Assembly (NCBI RefSeq): GCF_006716645.1
Contig: NZ_VFPL01000001.1
Coordinates: forward strand, 1,426,001-1,490,000
Source: Arcticibacter tournemirensis
GTDB lineage: Bacteria > Bacteroidota > Bacteroidia > Sphingobacteriales > Sphingobacteriaceae
DNA: 64,000 nt
Direction of reading: 5' to 3'
The translations under genes and the position numbers were made by a program. Positions 31,748-39,153 of the stretch are shown one piece after another. The notes beneath the pieces were generated by a model that saw only the letters and a list, made by a program, of their open reading frames with translations, was not told where the DNA came from and ran no database searches. Every line of letters begins with the position of its first letter. The stretch's first letter is position 1.

Positions 31748-32397
31748 AAGGAACGATTAAGCTGATCTTCCTGCTTTTCGGGCTGCTGCAACATGCCTTT
31801 TGCCAGCTGAACGTGGAGCTGCTTCACCAACTGGTATCTGAAAGCCAGAGCGAATACAGCCGGCAGGACGAAGCAAAGAACAAGCAGGCGGTCACCTCTG
31901 CCAATGAGGAAGTCAACAGAACACAAATGGGCAAGCTAAAGACGAAATACAGGGAACTCCAAAACCGCTTTCATACCGTAGGGCTGGCCATTGATGCCGC
32001 GCAGATCGGACTGGAAGCCAGCCCCGTTGTTTCGGAGATCATCCGGCAGCAAAGCATCATTTATCAGCTGGCCAGCGATAACCCAATCCTGATCGCGCTT
32101 GCTTTTCAGACCGAGGAAGACCTGGCCGGCCGCGCAAGGATGCTGGCGAATTATATCGCAGGTCTGGCCCTGAGTATCGGCGACATTAACCAGATGAAGG
32201 CCAGTGACCGGAAGATCCTGTTTTCACATGCCCTGACAGAACTGCGTCTGATCGAGGGGGCCAGCAGAGGACTCGCCGCCTCTATGTTGCAGGCCAGCTA
32301 TAAACGTTCATTAAACCCGTTCGCAGATTTTGTGAACCAGGACAAACAGCTTGTCGATGACATCTTGCGCAATGCCACCATCCTGAAAAACCCATAA
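31744..32397 (+). CDS. TraI-like periplasmic conjugation protein, paralogue 2
   Basis: A 217-residue protein with signal peptide ending QHAFCQ. The mature part is a long helical segment rich in Glu/Gln (SESQSEYSRQDEAKNKQ), followed by SDNPILIALAFQTEEDLAGR and SLNPFADFVNQDKQLVDDIL, which correspond to the shared blocks of the paralogues on both sides. It is the most diverged of the three. ATG overlaps the preceding TGA. Extracytoplasmic role in the secretion channel inferred from context. Confidence 0.55.
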   Translation: MKGTIKLIFLLFGLLQHAFCQLNVELLHQLVSESQSEYSRQDEAKNKQAVTSANEEVNRTQMGKLKTKYRELQNRFHTVGLAIDAAQIGLEASPVVSEIIRQQSIIYQLASDNPILIALAFQTEEDLAGRARMLANYIAGLALSIGDINQMKASDRKILFSHALTELRLIEGASRGLAASMLQASYKRSLNPFADFVNQDKQLVDDILRNATILKNP

Positions 32398-32400
32398 GCC

Positions 32401-33072
32401 ATGAGGTACTACTTATTTATAACCGGCTTTTTGCTGCTTATCCACGCAGAAAGCACGAAGGCCCAAACCATTGTTTTCGATCCGGCCCATTTTGCCATTG
32501 TTAATGAGAACGGCGCGGTACGCTTGGCAGCCGAAAATACCCATAACAATTACCTGAACACCATCTGCAACCGGCTGGACGATATTAACCTGAACATCAG
32601 TTCTGTGATCCTGGTGCAGACCCTGATCCATAATTCGCTTACCCAGGTCAACCAGGCACTGAAAAGCGGGATCGCCGCCGCCCAGGTCGCCCAGATCAGT
32701 GCCGAGATCGTCCGTGAAAGCAATACCATGATAGAAATCGCAGGTTCTGAACCGTACCTGCTGCTGTTTGCCGAAGACGTGGCCAGGCAGATGAAGTCCC
32801 GCGGGATCAACCTGGTCAGCGAAGTATCCGCCTTTGTACTCAAAGAGGGCAGTAATATACTGATGGACTACGAGAAAAGGGATGCGCTATTGCGTAAGGT
32901 CATTTTAGAGCTGAAAGTCATGCGGGCACTGTGCTACAGCATGGGCAGGTCCATGTATTGGGCCAAAATGAACGGCGTGCTGAAAACGGCCAACCCCTAC
33001 CGGGATTTTATCAATCAGGATACCCGAAAGGCAGAAGAAATCATATTTAACTATCACCTTTTTAAAGAATGA
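32401..33072 (+). CDS. TraI-like periplasmic conjugation protein, paralogue 3
   Basis: A 223-residue protein, signal peptide ending AESTKAQ, then VFDPAHFAIVNENGAVRLAA, NLNISSVILVQTLIHNSLTQ, EPYLLLFAEDVARQMKSRG and ANPYRDFINQDTRKAEEIIF. It resembles paralogue 1 more than paralogue 2, for example VSEVSAFVLKEGSNILMD against AAEVSSFVLQGGVNNLMD. Spacing to its neighbours is 3 bases on each side, so all three are probably made from one transcript. Confidence 0.6.
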   Translation: MRYYLFITGFLLLIHAESTKAQTIVFDPAHFAIVNENGAVRLAAENTHNNYLNTICNRLDDINLNISSVILVQTLIHNSLTQVNQALKSGIAAAQVAQISAEIVRESNTMIEIAGSEPYLLLFAEDVARQMKSRGINLVSEVSAFVLKEGSNILMDYEKRDALLRKVILELKVMRALCYSMGRSMYWAKMNGVLKTANPYRDFINQDTRKAEEIIFNYHLFKE

Positions 33073-33075
33073 ACG

Positions 33076-33855
33076 ATGAAGAATTACCTGTTAACCGCTT
33101 TATTTTCCCTGCTGATCTTTTCCGCATTTGCCCAGCGGGTGATCCGGGACAAACACATTACCAACCAGCAGGAACGCATGGTGTTTAAGCAATGGGACAA
33201 AAAGAAATTTACACCGACCAGCGGTTTCCTGGGACTGAACCCAGACTACTGGCTCACCTGGGCCTGGCACCCGGACTATCCTAAAAAAGACCTGCGTCCA
33301 TTGGGGCCAGCCGGGCCGCAGACCCAGCGCCTGGCCTTTGCCGCAGCCATGCAGAATACAGAAAATGCCTATAAACTCCATGCCGATACCCTAAAGAATA
33401 CCGCGGTAACCGAAGCGGTCAACTATTCTGCTGTTTTTTCTACCACCGATCCCTTATGGCTGCTCTATTACCGGCACGAATTTGAACCGCTTTTGAACCA
33501 GCAGGATGCCGCCCTGTTAACGGGTATTCCTGTTAAGGAAAGGGATTACCTGGTGCGTACCGGTGTCTATGACTGGTACCGCGAAGAATCCGCCGGCATC
33601 CGTGAACGCCTTGATGGCGCGATGAATGCTACACTGGACCGCGGATCACGCATACTGGCCTATCACCGGCTGTTTTTGGAATACCGCAAGCTGAACACTT
33701 CCTGGGAAGCCAAGAAGCAGTATGCCCGGAAATTCCTTTTGCTGACCGAATCCGCAAACAAAATGAAGTCCAGGGAGCAGCCCATTGTACAAAGGGAGGG
33801 CTACCGTACCGATCAGCAGATCGCCGACGACATCCTGAGTAAATCCAAACTCTAA
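33076..33855 (+). CDS. Secreted conjugation-operon protein of unknown function
   Basis: A 259-residue protein with a signal peptide ending FSAFAQ and a mature part containing NPDYWLTWAWHPDYPKKDLR, then RPLGPAGPQTQRLAFAAAMQ. The tail, YRTDQQIADDILSKSKL, echoes the ADDIIxN ending of the three preceding TraI-like proteins, suggesting that all four dock to a common partner through their C-termini. I do not recognise a named family. It sits inside the tra operon between TraI-like genes and TraJ. Confidence 0.6.
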   Translation: MKNYLLTALFSLLIFSAFAQRVIRDKHITNQQERMVFKQWDKKKFTPTSGFLGLNPDYWLTWAWHPDYPKKDLRPLGPAGPQTQRLAFAAAMQNTENAYKLHADTLKNTAVTEAVNYSAVFSTTDPLWLLYYRHEFEPLLNQQDAALLTGIPVKERDYLVRTGVYDWYREESAGIRERLDGAMNATLDRGSRILAYHRLFLEYRKLNTSWEAKKQYARKFLLLTESANKMKSREQPIVQREGYRTDQQIADDILSKSKL

Positions 33856-33861
33856 ATCAAC

Positions 33862-35001
33862 ATGATGAACATAACCAATTTACTGACCGGCACTGCCGGT
33901 TTTTTTATGCAATCAGGTTCCGGTGACGTGCCGGACTCCTTTAAAAAGACCTTTAACTTTTTACAAGGCAACGGTGTGTACGAGGAAGGTATGATGCACT
34001 TCCTAAAGGCCATGAAAAATACCATCTGGACGCATTACGATGCCTTTATCGCCGATGCGCAGGCGTTGTCTGCCATATTCATGCTCATTTTTTTTGCCAT
34101 TAAATCCTATGAGATGATGTCGGGGGACAAGAAAATGGAGATTATGCCCCTGCTTAGACCCTTCGGCCTGGTCATGGTGATTTTGTGGTGGTCCACCTTT
34201 ACCAGGGTGGTCGCTTATCCGACCGATCTGATCGCCAATAAGACCGAGCTCATGTTTAACGACAGCCAGACCGAGGTTAATAACCTGCGCCTGGAACGGG
34301 CCCAGCTTATGGTACAGGTCGCCGACCAACTGCTCACCGTACAGGCACAGACCGAAACGGCCAAACAGGAAGCGGATACCTGGTATGAAAATGCCTGGGA
34401 GTCGGTCAAGTCCACGGTCAAGGAAGGTTTTGCCGAGGTATGGAACCCGATTGTTGAGCTGCGCAACCGTATGCAGGTCGGCCTGCAGCTGCTCGCCAGT
34501 TCCATCCTGGAAACACTGGCGTTATGGATACTGCGTATCTGCGTGTACATCATCTTTATTATCCAGATCATTTTTTCCACGATATTAATAATCCTGGGGC
34601 CGTTTTCGGTAGCCATTAGCATTCTGCCCGCATTCAGGGACAGCTTCAGCACCTGGATCGCCCGGTTTATTTCGGTCAACCTCTACACGGGTATCGGTTT
34701 TTTGGTGCTGTATGTCGCCTCACTATTCCAGCACTACGCAATGGAAGCAGAGATCAGCCGCTATAAAGAGCTGGTCGGCACATCCGGTGAAAGCCTTGAA
34801 AAACTCGGCTGGTTCGCCGGAAACGGCCTGCTTTCTTTCGGTATCGTGATCGTCACCTTTCTGATCGGCGGGCTCACCATGCTGACCGTTCCGAGTATCA
34901 GCACCTGGATCGTGTCCACTTCCGGCATCAGCTCTGCCGCTTCCACAATGGGCCGCGGTGCTTCCAATATGTCCAGGATGCTCACCAAAATGATGAAATA
35001 A
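33862..35001 (+). CDS. traJ: TraJ, VirB6-like polytopic membrane protein
   Basis: A 379-residue protein with several membrane spans: ALSAIFMLIFFAIKSYEMMS, PFGLVMVILWWSTFTRVVAY, ILRICVYIIFIIQIIFSTIL, and GLLSFGIVIVTFLIGGLTML. The order and the text around WNPIVELRNRMQVGLQLLAS fit TraJ of Bacteroidota elements, the VirB6-like component of the inner-membrane complex. A short extracytoplasmic N-terminus precedes the first span. TAA overlaps the traK ATG. Confidence 0.85.
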   Translation: MMNITNLLTGTAGFFMQSGSGDVPDSFKKTFNFLQGNGVYEEGMMHFLKAMKNTIWTHYDAFIADAQALSAIFMLIFFAIKSYEMMSGDKKMEIMPLLRPFGLVMVILWWSTFTRVVAYPTDLIANKTELMFNDSQTEVNNLRLERAQLMVQVADQLLTVQAQTETAKQEADTWYENAWESVKSTVKEGFAEVWNPIVELRNRMQVGLQLLASSILETLALWILRICVYIIFIIQIIFSTILIILGPFSVAISILPAFRDSFSTWIARFISVNLYTGIGFLVLYVASLFQHYAMEAEISRYKELVGTSGESLEKLGWFAGNGLLSFGIVIVTFLIGGLTMLTVPSISTWIVSTSGISSAASTMGRGASNMSRMLTKMMK

Positions 35002-35621
35002 TGATTATCAAAAATATAGAGGCCAAAGTGCGCCTTGCTACCTTTTTATCCGCCGGCAGTTTTATTACGGCGGTCGTTATCGTGCTGATCGTTTCCTTTT
35101 TCGCTTACCGGCAGGTTGCGGATGCACGCAAAAGCGTATATGTCCTGGATGCGAACAGCGTACCGCTGCTGGCCAGGCAAACCGATCTGCAAATGAACCG
35201 CGCCGCCGAGTACCGTTCACAAGTCAACCTGTTTCACAGCCTGTTTTTTTCGCTGACACCCGACGACAAATACATCGAATACCAGATGAAAAAAGCAATG
35301 TACCTCGTGGACGAGAGCGGGGCGCTCCAATATAATAACCTCAAAGAAAAGGGGTTTTTCAATTCGATCCTTTCTTCCAGTGCTGTACTGACCCTACAGA
35401 CCGATTCCATTTTTATTGACGAGGGCCGCAAGTATTTCCGCTATTACGGCAGGCAGAAGATAGACCGCAGGAGCTCCACCATCATCCGCTCCCTGGTGAC
35501 CGAAGGCTACCTGAAAGATTTGGAAATCCGCTCCGATAACAATCCCCATGCGGTACTCATTACCCGTTGGAAGACACTCGAAAATAAAGACATTGAAAAT
35601 GTACAGAAAAACTCATTTTAA
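35001..35621 (+). CDS. traK: TraK, VirB8-like inner-membrane protein
   Basis: A 206-residue bitopic protein: short cytoplasmic start, one membrane span (FLSAGSFITAVVIVLIVSFF, about residues 14-34) and a periplasmic domain with NSVPLLARQTDLQMNRAAEY and VNLFHSLFFSLTPDDKYIEY. This is the conserved TraK pattern, similar in plan to VirB8. It overlaps the next gene by 23 bases. Confidence 0.85.
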   Translation: MIIKNIEAKVRLATFLSAGSFITAVVIVLIVSFFAYRQVADARKSVYVLDANSVPLLARQTDLQMNRAAEYRSQVNLFHSLFFSLTPDDKYIEYQMKKAMYLVDESGALQYNNLKEKGFFNSILSSSAVLTLQTDSIFIDEGRKYFRYYGRQKIDRRSSTIIRSLVTEGYLKDLEIRSDNNPHAVLITRWKTLENKDIENVQKNSF

Positions 35622-36024
35622 AGCCCGCCCTGATCTTTACCAGGAACTAAGTAAAGAGTTCGGGGCCTATTTTTCCCGCATGAGCACGTACTGGAAACGC
35701 ATCAGCGCCAGGTATCCCAGGCAGATATTTATCCTGATGCTGGCAAGTATCCTGCTTTCCGGCGTACTGGCCTTTACGGTCATGCGGGTAAAAGATACCG
35801 GACCGCTGCCGACTCTTTCGGGCCCTGGTGCCGATGTAACCCAGGGTTTCGGGCAGATCATCGGTGCCGGGCAGGCCCTAAAAAAAGTGCTTGACCTGCA
35901 AAACCAGATCAATATCGTACTGCACAAGGACAGCCTGACGGCAGCCGACAGCCTGCTGGTCAAAAATGCGATCCGGCAGCTGGAAATTATTCATCACGAG
36001 CTTAATGTTAAACCAACCCACTAA
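35599..36024 (+). CDS. TraL-position small bitopic membrane protein
   Basis: A 141-residue protein starting MYRKTHFKARPDLYQEL at the ATG 35599, with one membrane span (IFILMLASILLSGVLAFTVM) and a periplasmic part of about 80 residues ending HHELNVKPTH. It lies between TraK and TraM where TraL is expected. Family membership cannot be judged beyond position and topology. Confidence 0.6.
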   Translation: MYRKTHFKARPDLYQELSKEFGAYFSRMSTYWKRISARYPRQIFILMLASILLSGVLAFTVMRVKDTGPLPTLSGPGADVTQGFGQIIGAGQALKKVLDLQNQINIVLHKDSLTAADSLLVKNAIRQLEIIHHELNVKPTH

Positions 36025-36026
36025 TT

Positions 36027-37238
36027 ATGAAGATCAATTTCAAGCAACCACGGTACATGCTGCCGCTGATCCTGCTGCCTTTTTTATGCCTGTTCTTTTA
36101 CGCATGGAAAAGCAGTTTCGGCAAGGAGGCGCCCGTACAGCAAAAAGGAAACACGCTACAGGAGAATGTGGCCGATGTTTCCGATGGCGTTAAAAATAAG
36201 GGCCTGGAAGATAAACTGGACGCCTACCGGAAGCAATATAAAGATGCAGACGGTTATACAGCGGTCGGTGAAATCGGAGAAGAAAAAACCAGTAAACAAA
36301 ACGTACCCGACCTGTACAACCAGGTGGAAAAACGTATGCTGGATTCCATAGACCGGGAAATGAAACGGAAATACGGCAGCACAGCCGCTGAACCACGCAG
36401 GGCACATTCCGCATTCCCGGATGCAGGCCCTAAGCCACAGCCCGCAAGGAATTACGATACCGACCGTGACCTTGCTACCGCGCTTTCCAAACTGAAACAG
36501 CAACCGCCCGCAGGTAACGCTTCCGCCGGTACCACGCAAACCGATCCTATGAAGATCTTCCGGGAACAAATGTCCTTGATCGACAGTATGGGCAAGGCCA
36601 ACGACCCGGACTATAAAGAAGAACAGGCCAGGGAGAAAGCAATGGCCCTGGCTGAACAGGAACTAAAGAACCATAAAAAACTAAGCGTTTCCAAAACCCC
36701 GGCCGCCGCAACACTTTTTAACACCATTTCCGCAGGCGGCGAAGACAGTTTTATCCGCGCCATTGTAGACCAGGACATCACCGGGTATGCCGGTTCAAGG
36801 CTTCGTATCCGTCTATTGGATGACATGAGCGCAGGCAGGTTCCTGGTTAAAAAAGGTACCTACCTCTATGCCCAGATCACCGGCTTTACCGGCCAGCGGG
36901 TAAACCTTTCGGTCAGCTCCATTTTTCAGGACAGCCATATCCTGCCGGTCCGCCTGGATATTTACGATAATGACGGTCTGCCGGGGCTTTATGTACCCGC
37001 ATCCACGTTCAGGGAATTTTCCAAAGGGCTGGGCAGCGATGCCAGCCAGGGTATGACGATCCAGCAGCAGGCCGAAAATAATAATCAACTGGTGATGAGC
37101 ATGCTTCAAAAGATGTTCCAGTCAACTACTACGGCGGTCAGCAAACTGATCCGTAGCAACAAGGCGAAACTCAAATATAACACCCAGGTCTATCTCATTG
37201 ACCCCGAAGAACTCAAAAACACCCAAAACAAATATTAA
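36027..37238 (+). CDS. traM: TraM, VirB10-like conjugation protein
   Basis: A 403-residue protein: an N-terminal membrane span (MLPLILLPFLCLFFYAWKSS), a long charged proline-containing linker (residues 40-210), then a C-terminal domain with AATLFNTISAGGEDSFIRAI, VDQDITGYAGSRLRIRLLDD and LVKKGTYLYAQITGFTGQRV. This is the TraM family, a counterpart of VirB10 that spans the periplasm and links inner and outer membrane parts of the channel. The next gene, traN, begins 12 bases downstream. Confidence 0.88.
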   Translation: MKINFKQPRYMLPLILLPFLCLFFYAWKSSFGKEAPVQQKGNTLQENVADVSDGVKNKGLEDKLDAYRKQYKDADGYTAVGEIGEEKTSKQNVPDLYNQVEKRMLDSIDREMKRKYGSTAAEPRRAHSAFPDAGPKPQPARNYDTDRDLATALSKLKQQPPAGNASAGTTQTDPMKIFREQMSLIDSMGKANDPDYKEEQAREKAMALAEQELKNHKKLSVSKTPAAATLFNTISAGGEDSFIRAIVDQDITGYAGSRLRIRLLDDMSAGRFLVKKGTYLYAQITGFTGQRVNLSVSSIFQDSHILPVRLDIYDNDGLPGLYVPASTFREFSKGLGSDASQGMTIQQQAENNNQLVMSMLQKMFQSTTTAVSKLIRSNKAKLKYNTQVYLIDPEELKNTQNKY

Positions 37239-37250
37239 CCCGTATTCATT

Positions 37251-38093
37251 ATGAAGAAATCATTCGTTTTTTTAATGACCATCCTATGTTTTGCCCAGGG
37301 CCTTTATGCCCAGCAACAGGCAGGAATATACCGCAAAGACCTGCCCGATATTCTGATCGGCCCGGACATTTCCCTGCACTTTATTTCCCCTGAACCCATA
37401 CAGTACGTGGATATATCCACCCATGCCATTGCCGGAGACCTGCCTTTAAAAAATGTACTGCGGTTAAAGGTCATACCGGATTCCGCTGCTTATGTTGGGC
37501 GATCAGGTGGCGGGGCGGGTATTGTAACCATTGTCGGGGAAAGTTTTATCGCACAGTATAACCTGCGTTATATCGATAATCAGTCCTTCGCTTTTCCCTC
37601 ACAGGTCAATATCCTGCCGGAGCATACCCGGCCGCTGGATGTTCCGGGCATTTCCCTTACATCTAAAGAAATGCAGGGTTTCGCCATGCGGATTTTACAG
37701 GAACCTGCCGGTAAGACCCTGCGCAAGGCTAAGGCATTCGGTTTGCAGGCCAGGCTGAATCATGTATATACCGCAGGGGATCATATTTTCCTGGACATTA
37801 CTTATTATAACCACAGCAACCTGCCTTACCAGGTCGATGAACAGCGCTTTAAGATCGAAGACAAAAAGATCACCAAAGCGACCAATGTACAATCCGTGGA
37901 AATTAAGCCTGTATGGCAACTGTACCCGAACACGTCTTTTAAAAAGCAGTACCGGAATATCTATGTACTGAAAAAGGTCACCTTTCCCGGCAATAAGGTA
38001 CTGAACATTGAACTGACCGAAAAGCAGATTTCCGGCAGGGTGCTCACCCTGCAACTGAAATACGGCGATATACTGGAAGCGGATGCGATGTAA
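37251..38093 (+). CDS. traN: TraN, DUF4138 VirB9-like protein
   Basis: A 280-residue protein with a signal peptide ending GLYAQQQ and a beta-rich mature part: HFISPEPIQYVDISTHAIAG, GDLPLKNVLRLKVIP, FIAQYNLRYIDNQ, and YNHSNLPYQVDEQRFKIEDK. This is TraN (DUF4138), the outer-membrane-side partner of TraM, comparable to VirB9. It is the last recognisable channel gene before the toxin-antitoxin cassette, where TraO to TraQ would be expected in Bacteroides elements. Confidence 0.88.
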   Translation: MKKSFVFLMTILCFAQGLYAQQQAGIYRKDLPDILIGPDISLHFISPEPIQYVDISTHAIAGDLPLKNVLRLKVIPDSAAYVGRSGGGAGIVTIVGESFIAQYNLRYIDNQSFAFPSQVNILPEHTRPLDVPGISLTSKEMQGFAMRILQEPAGKTLRKAKAFGLQARLNHVYTAGDHIFLDITYYNHSNLPYQVDEQRFKIEDKKITKATNVQSVEIKPVWQLYPNTSFKKQYRNIYVLKKVTFPGNKVLNIELTEKQISGRVLTLQLKYGDILEADAM

Positions 38094-38114
38094 AGACGTA
38101 AAGTTGCACGATTT

Positions 38115-38147
38115 TTGATAGATTATCCTCGATATTCATTAAATTTG
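38115..38147 (+). promoter_or_regulatory. Bacteroidota-type promoter of the toxin-antitoxin cassette
   Basis: TTG at 38115-38117 and TAAATTTG at 38140-38147 fit the -33 and -7 elements (TAnnTTTG) of Bacteroidota promoters; the gap is slightly long. The antitoxin ATG is 20 bases downstream. A private promoter agrees with the cassette being an insertion in the tra operon. Confidence 0.45.
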
Positions 38148-38167
38148 TTAGTGTAACAATAAGGATC

Positions 38168-38386
38168 ATGGCAATAGCACAAAATATACATACCGAACTT
38201 AACCCTATACAAGTGAGCTTGCTCAGGTTGTTTAACAGACCTATGTCCGAAAAGGAAACGCAGGAATTGAAAAGGCTTTTAGTTGACCATTATTCAGATT
38301 TACTGAAAGACGAAGTAGAAAAAGACGTTGCAAAAAAAGGATATACACAAAAAGATTTTGATGATATGCTTAATGGACACAGTTAA
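38168..38386 (+). CDS. Antitoxin partner of the PIN-domain toxin
   Basis: A 72-residue acidic protein, IQVSLLRLFNRPMSEKETQE, then LKDEVEKDVAKKGYTQKDFD. Small Bacteroidota antitoxins with this outline stand directly before PIN toxins. It probably neutralises the toxin by binding and represses the shared promoter. Stop codon and toxin ATG are 2 bases apart. Confidence 0.65.
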   Translation: MAIAQNIHTELNPIQVSLLRLFNRPMSEKETQELKRLLVDHYSDLLKDEVEKDVAKKGYTQKDFDDMLNGHS

Positions 38387-38388
38387 TA

Positions 38389-38799
38389 ATGATTGCCGTT
38401 ATTGATACAAATTGCCTGTTAGCATCTATTCCACCACAAAGCAGCCATTACTGGCTATACGAAGCCTTTAGAGCAGGACGTTTCGACTGGTTGGTAAGCA
38501 ATGAAATCCTTACTGAATACGAAGAAAAACTTACCGACCGCTATTCTGCCCGAACTGCGAACCTGGTATTATCTATTCTTAGTGTTGCCCCAAACGTCAT
38601 TTATTCGGAACCGTTTTTTAAGTGGCAGCTTGTCGAAAAAGACAAAGATGATAACAAATTTGCGGATCTGACCATCGCAGGCAATGCCGATTATCTTGTA
38701 ACCAATGACAAGCATTTTAATGACCTGAAAAATATTGACTTTCCTAAGCTGAATATTCTATCCCTTGATGAATTTAAAAAGGTCGTTCAGGGAAAATAG
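38389..38799 (+). CDS. PIN-domain toxin (putative ribonuclease)
   Basis: A 136-residue PIN protein: MIAVIDTNCLLASIPP (first acidic residue), WLVSNEILTEYEEKLTDRYS (second, Glu), DKDDNKFADLTIAGNADYLV (third, Asp) and TNDKHFNDLKNIDF. These are the acidic metal-binding positions of PIN ribonucleases. Together with the upstream small gene it forms a type II toxin-antitoxin pair that could stabilise the element. Lower GC than the flanking tra genes suggests separate acquisition. Confidence 0.82.
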   Translation: MIAVIDTNCLLASIPPQSSHYWLYEAFRAGRFDWLVSNEILTEYEEKLTDRYSARTANLVLSILSVAPNVIYSEPFFKWQLVEKDKDDNKFADLTIAGNADYLVTNDKHFNDLKNIDFPKLNILSLDEFKKVVQGK

Positions 38800-38821
38800 T
38801 AGATTAAACTTACTTTAGCTT

Positions 38822-39016
38822 GAGGCCATCCTATATGAAAAAAAAACCAGCATTTCAGATGAAACAGCAAATCAGGCGTTAAAAGAACGTATCTTAAACT
38901 TTAAGGCTGAAAGCCCTCTGACATTTGGCGATGCCGCTGAATGGGAAAGAGAACAGCGCGAGGACAGAGAACTCCCTTTTTTCCAAACAGAGCAAACGAA
39001 AGCCGAAAAAGAATAG
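38822..39016 (+). pseudogene. 5'-truncated or frameshifted gene fragment behind the toxin gene
   Basis: An open frame without a start codon reads SISDETANQALKERILNFKA, then ESPLTFGDAAEWEREQREDR and ELPFFQTEQTKAEKE before TAG at 39014-39016. An ATG followed by nine A residues (38835-38846) lies one frame off, so either a one-base change in the A run or slippage on it would open the gene. Composition looks like protein. It may be the displaced end of a tra-operon gene cut by insertion of the toxin-antitoxin cassette. Confidence 0.45.
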
Positions 39017-39084
39017 ACGCAAACGGATCTTAACGTTTTCGTTTTTATCAGGCACGCAATATTTATTTATTGATAGTCATACTC

Positions 39085-39110
39085 AACCGCTAATCCTTAG
39101 CGGTTTTTTT
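39085..39110 (+). terminator. Rho-independent terminator
   Basis: AACCGCTAA (39085-39093) and TTAGCGGTT (39097-39105) pair perfectly around TCC, followed by TTTTT to 39110. It ends the toxin-antitoxin and fragment transcript and separates it from the coupling protein gene. Confidence 0.85.
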
Positions 39111-39153
39111 GTGCCCGTACATTTCTGCCGGGCCCCTTACTAAAATCATTTTT

